Assembly: GCA_021014945.1 (NCBI GenBank)
Contig: MU266450.1
Span: 1-64,000 of the forward strand
Direction of reading: 5' to 3'
Length of the DNA stretch: 64,000 bases
DNA from: Leucogyrophana mollusca
Taxonomy: Eukaryota > Basidiomycota > Agaricomycetes > Boletales
The first letter of the stretch is position 1. Each line of letters starts with the position of its first letter. Below the pieces are notes generated by a model. The model did no database searches and was not told the origin of the DNA. It saw only the letters and a program-made list of their open reading frames with translations. This document shows, piece after piece, positions 58,559 to 64,000 of the stretch. Both the position numbers and the translations under genes were made by a program.

Positions 58559-59461
58559 TGGAGATGATAGCTGTACGTATAGGTTACGGATGTGAGGTGA
58601 ACTAGTACGACGTCAGAAGGTGCAAGAGATATTGGGAAGTAGAGAGCTTACACAAGAGGCGAACGGACGTGCAAGTATGTGAGAGCGGGTGAAGATGGTG
58701 GTGGCACCGGAAGAAAGGCTTTATAAATCCAGCACAGCTCGGGGACGCGTCAGCCAGCCCAATCTCAGATCGTCCACGGTCGCCACGTGCTTGCTGGGGG
58801 AATTGCCGCTTATGGAGTGTGGCAGTGGGCATCGGCGACCCGAAATCCCCGGAAGCAGGAGTGCTTGATCCCTCGGCCATTGAGGCAGCAGAAAAATACC
58901 GTGGAGGTTCGTTGTAAGACCGCAGATGGCAGTTCTACGCGAAAGCACCGCCCATATACGCTGAACTCCCAGTGGTGTCTCGGAAGAGGGTGTCTTCGAG
59001 GTTACCGGCGTCGATAACCATCACTCGCCGCGAGGCACAGATGCATCAGGATGCATCATGCTTATAGTGCGTGCTAGCAGTTGTTCCGAGAGCATGTCGT
59101 CAAGCGCCTATGTGTTGCTCGCCGCTCACCTCACCATGTACATGGGAACGGCAGGAGGCATCCAGATACTAGGCCCGGTACACTCGCACTTTCTTTCCGG
59201 TGAGTTGCTCTCGGATGGTGGAGCGTAAGGCAAAGTATCTCACTGGCAGTGATATCGCTGAAGAAATAATAAAATATCGTCAGGATGAGTGGTGCACGAT
59301 AGACACGACGTGGCGCTTGCTAATGCTACAAACAAGACAACTGCGAACACACGACCAGATAACCCACTTTGAGAAACTGTCTCAAGTATTAATGGTGCTC
59401 ACTTTGAGTGAATCCAGTGACAAACTTGCATCATATGGGCACTAAAATCATTCCAAATATA
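58559..59461. other. Intergenic region, gene status unclear
   Basis: A plus-strand frame near 58750-58917 (ending in IEAAEKYRGGSL) and an overlapping frame with a hydrophobic start (MLAGGIAAYGVWQWASATRN at 58787) look weakly protein-like. No consistent splice model or family emerged, so no gene is called. Confidence 0.3.
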
Positions 59462-59565
59462 TCGGGTGTGGTGTAACGGTTAACATTGCTGTCTTTCAAG
59501 CAACTTGATTACCAAATCAGCTTGTGAGGCCACAGCGGCCCCGGGTTCGACTCCCGGCATCCGAA
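59462..59565 (+). tRNA. tRNA-Glu (anticodon TTC) with a 32-nt intron
   Basis: The acceptor stem TCGGGTG pairs with CATCCGA (59558-59564), followed by discriminator A. D arm GTGT/ACAT carries the loop AACGGTTA. The anticodon stem GCTGT pairs with ACAGC, with loop CTTTCA|C and anticodon TTC at 59495-59497. The T arm CCGGG/CCCGG has loop TTCGACT. An intron of about 32 nt (59499-59530) interrupts the gene one base after the anticodon, the canonical tRNA intron position. A run of five T residues (59569-59573) makes a Pol III terminator. CCA is not encoded, as expected in eukaryotes. Confidence 0.92.
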
Positions 59566-59568
59566 TAC

Positions 59569-59573
59569 TTTTT
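59569..59573 (+). terminator. Pol III terminator of tRNA-Glu
   Basis: Five consecutive T residues four bases after the end of the mature tRNA sequence. Confidence 0.6.
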
Positions 59574-59719
59574 CCACATTGATGCAACATGCCATTTGTG
59601 CCTTGCCACCACATTCGCACCCACAGTCCCTTCCACAGCGTGCCATGATCAATATCAGCCAATCCCCGGGTAGTTGCATCCCGTTGGTATTTGGATGAGG
59701 AGCCACCTTTCCAATTCAA

Positions 59720-60110
59720 CGGTCCTTGGTAGCGTGATGTCAGGCTAATGTCTCCTGCTTGACTTCAAAGTCCCAGGCCTCGCCAATTTCCAGGATTTCT
59801 CATTAATTTTCCCTGAGAGCCTGCTCCCAGGTGTTCCCTGGTTTGAGTGGGATGTCAGAGTTCCCCAGACTGACAGCTGGAAATCGGCACCCCTTCTTTC
59901 CGGCAGCTAAAGCACTGTACCGCAGTATACGACTGGTCCTGAACTCTGTTCAAAAGGTATCCTGACGCCCCCGCTGGTCCAAATGGACCTCCTTGGTATT
60001 ACATGTATTGCCAGGTATTGCCTACCAGCCCGGAGAGCCCCCCTTGTCATGGTCAATGGCATACTTGGGTATTCCAATTTAGCAATCATGGAGTCACGTT
60101 ACGACACCAA
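59720..60110. mobile_element. Possible solo LTR or terminal-repeat element beside the tRNA gene
   Basis: A non-coding block of about 370-390 bp begins near TTGGTAGCGTGATGTCAGG and ends near GTCACGTTACGACACCAA. The ends are imperfect inverted repeats of each other. An inner reading, TGTCAGG...ACGACA (59738-60106), would also fit LTR-style TG...CA ends. No target-site duplication was found, no internal genes are present and the second copy needed to prove it is absent, so this is a weak call. Confidence 0.25.
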
Positions 60111-60179
60111 TTTTGATTGACTCGACCGAGGACAACTGCATAACCCTTTTCATCTCATCTTCAACTATTCGCTATAATC

Positions 60180-61926
<1,747 letters not shown>

Positions 61927-62322
61927 AACTGACGCGCAGTCCGATAAATGCAAAATTGTGCATCCCCTGTGTCTATGGATAGAACATGTAGTAATGCAGT
62001 GTAGTTTTGCTGGAGAGGGGAAAGATATCTATACGCCCAAACCACGTACCTGTGCATCGTGTGGAACCAAGTGCGGCCTCACAAAACCGAACTCGGTGTT
62101 TGTTACAATTTGTTGAGTACCGCCCCTTTAGCGCACAATAGTCGTCGACCGACATCGCCCTCTGCGTCCCGGATTTTACACTTACGCTGTGGTCATTTAT
62201 CCACCGCAGCACTTCATCTCACGCAGGCCAGTTTACAGCGCCGAGTATTTGAACGTCGGTTCTGTTTGTTCTCGTCTTGTTCTTCATTTGCACCACCACT
62301 ACCACCACCTTGACAACACACC
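61927..62322. other. Intergenic region between ARG4 and the syntaxin gene
   Basis: Contains the 3' UTR of ARG4 and the promoter of the syntaxin gene. A CACCACCACTACCACCACC run lies just before the syntaxin ATG. Confidence 0.35.
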
Positions 62323-63739
62323 ATGGATCGACTAGCTGCAATGAGGGTGAGTGTCAAAACTTTTTCAGTGCAGGATAATAACCTGACGAAACATTGAAGG
62401 CCCAACAGCAGGGCGGCAACTCGTGCGTATTGAGTGGCTCCCGCGGTTTCCTTCGCAGATTTCTGACGTTGTCTGAATGGTAGCAACTCGTACAGTCAGG
62501 TATCAGGAGGTTACCAGAGTAGCAGAGCAAACCCGTATTCTCAGCGAGACGACCATTCCTACGAGATGTCCGACGTCAAGGACAGCAGCACGAATCTGAC
62601 CGGCGACATGAGCGACATGTCTGCCTTTTACTCTGAGGTGGGCATTGTCTGCTGTCGTTCTATCCAAACCGGCTCATATAAAGCATCGTCCAGATCTCTT
62701 CTATTCAAGACAGTCTTAAGACTTTCAATGCCAACGTCGCTCGCGTGGATGAGCTGCATTCTCGTTCCCTAAACAACACCGACGACGCTGCTGCGCAGCG
62801 GAATGCCTCTCAGCTAGAGGAGCTTGTGGAGGATACGAGCGCTCTTAGTGCTACCCTCAAGCGACGAATCAAGGCTTTGGAGAGGCAAGGTGGAAGTGGA
62901 CGAGATGGTCAAATTCGCAAGCAACAGGTAATGCACACTATAATGAGCACCGTTACTGGCCTTTGACTGTTTTCAACCAGACCGCTTTAGTCAAGTCAAA
63001 GTTCGTCGACGCAATCCAGAATTATCAGACTGTTGAGCAACAATATCGCCAAAAGTACAAGCAACGCATGGAGAGGCAGTTCAAGATTGGTAGGTCGTTT
63101 CTCCGTCGAGATCGTCCTCCTGCTTACCGCCTTTTGACAGTTAAACCTGATGCTACACCCGAGGAAGTGAGAGCGGCCGTAAATGACGACAGTGGAGGAC
63201 AGATATTCAGTCAAGCAGTGCGTACACACTTTGGGCTATCCGCCAGCAACAATGCCGCAGCCATAGTGACAACTGTTGTGCCGCTAGCTCATGAACTCCA
63301 ACCGATATGGTGAATCTCGAGCAGCTTATCGCGAAGTGCAGGAGCGACACCAAGACATCAAACGTATCGAGCAAACGATAGCTGAGCTCGCACAGTTGTT
63401 CAATGATGTGAGTTCATAATATCGACTATTTTTCATAGCTCACACCGGCATTAGATGAGTGTGCTTGTTGAGCAGCAGGATGAAACCATAAACACTATCC
63501 AAGCTACGACAGAAGTGGTCGAAAAGGACACCGAGGCAGGGTATGTCCCCGTTAATCCTATAAACGCTACACAGTAGCTCATGCCTCGTTACAGTCTTGG
63601 ACACACAGAGAAAGCTGTAGCGTCTGCTCGCTCCGCCCGCAAAAAGCGATGGATCTGCTTCATCCTGACGCTCGTCATCCTCGCCATCATTGCAATTGTT
63701 GTGGCTGTCATCATCACCAACAACCAGAAAAAGACTTAA
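62323..63739 (+). CDS. SSO1: Plasma-membrane t-SNARE syntaxin (Sso1/Psy1 type)
   Basis: Qa-SNARE for exocytic vesicle fusion at the plasma membrane. Starts MDRLAAMR, with a very short first exon, then a Gln/Gly/Ser/Tyr-rich N-terminus (GGYQSSRANPYSQRDDHSYE). A three-helix Habc domain follows (MSAFYSE|ISSIQDSLKTFN; LEELVEDTSALSATLKRRIK; TALVKSKFVDAIQNYQTVEQ). The SNARE motif reads RHQDIKRIEQTIAELAQLFN, then MSVLVEQQDETINTIQATTE, with the ionic-layer Gln in EQQDE. The C-terminal anchor is WICFILTLVILAIIAIVVAV, ending NNQKKT. There are about nine exons and roughly 330 residues. Stop at 63737-63739. Confidence 0.92.
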
Positions 63740-64000
63740 AGCACTTGATGCATTCATCGCCCTCGTATGTGAGGCTCGTTATTTTTGATCTCCTTTAGTC
63801 TGGACTTCCCATCTCGGTTGCCTAAACATCACACTCCTTGCCCATAGTCTTGTTCGTCAAGTTCCGGATACCTCTCTTGTCATCCCGTACATAGCTTTAC
63901 ATTCTCTTTGCATCTTTATCATCTTTCTAATCGATCTAGTAACATGGTCGTATATATATTGGGTGCATGGACATCGGACACTACAACGATTCTTACGAAT
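63740..64000. other. 3' flank to window end
   Basis: Probable 3' UTR of the syntaxin gene and spacer. No further gene start was recognised before the window ends. Confidence 0.35.

Noticed and set aside
58750..58920. Small plus-strand gene next to the AN1 gene
   Set aside because: Two overlapping frames look weakly protein-like but neither yields a consistent start, splice model or family.

Overview
The window is a nuclear segment from a filamentous basidiomycete, most likely an agaricomycete mushroom or wood-decay fungus. The evidence is nearly universal short GT-AG introns (about 50-60 bp), compact intergenic gaps, a palI/Rim9 pH-signalling protein, an RGG-tailed Argonaute, a small fungal voltage-gated proton channel, a secreted CBM35-GH26 mannanase, the fungal DASH subunit DAD4 and a PMP3 proteolipid. 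No bacterial, plasmid or phage features are present. Coordinates of start and stop codons are read from the sequence. Internal splice sites were inferred by eye from frame, conserved protein motifs and GT-AG signals.

Layout. 1-4.9 kb: 3' part of the PRP28 splicing helicase and a HAL4/SAT4-type protein kinase, in GC-rich DNA. 4.9-10.1 kb: a gene-poor tract with pyrimidine-rich simple sequence, a nested degenerate repeat (5875-6840) and a short tandem repeat (7257-7483). 10.1-13.3 kb: the ER lectin YOS9 and an AT-hook protein. 13.8-18.8 kb: three kynurenine-pathway genes side by side, namely kynurenine 3-monooxygenase (BNA4), kynureninase (BNA5) and kynurenine formamidase (BNA7). 19.0-24.6 kb: PMP3, eIF2B-epsilon with a long acidic tail, and an Ala/Glu/Pro-rich protein. 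26.5-33.2 kb: palI, an UNC93-like transporter, a decayed flavoprotein gene and the mannanase. 34.2-39 kb: an orphan protein, NOP2 and a FUN14 protein. 39-51 kb: several multi-pass membrane proteins with long disordered tails (two appear to be paralogues), the proton channel, DAD4 and Argonaute. 51-58.6 kb: a PPP4R1-like HEAT protein, aspartate aminotransferase and an AN1 zinc-finger protein. 59.5-64 kb: an intron-containing tRNA-Glu, argininosuccinate lyase and an Sso1-type syntaxin.

How the genes work together. The clearest functional unit is the kynurenine block. BNA7 makes kynurenine from N-formylkynurenine, BNA4 hydroxylates it, and BNA5 cleaves 3-hydroxykynurenine to 3-hydroxyanthranilate. 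BNA4 and BNA5 share a 186-bp divergent promoter, and BNA5 and BNA7 converge with 55 bp between stops. Most other neighbours look like ordinary unlinked housekeeping genes.

Several very short multi-exon genes (PMP3 with a 5-nt exon, DAD4, AN1) are easy to miss and were assembled by hand. Points for a second look are the kynurenine cluster, the proton channel among tailed membrane proteins, the eIF2B-epsilon tail, a pair of tRNA-like (SINE-like) sequences, three perfect TGACGTCA sites near start codons, and several stop-free introns whose length is a multiple of three.
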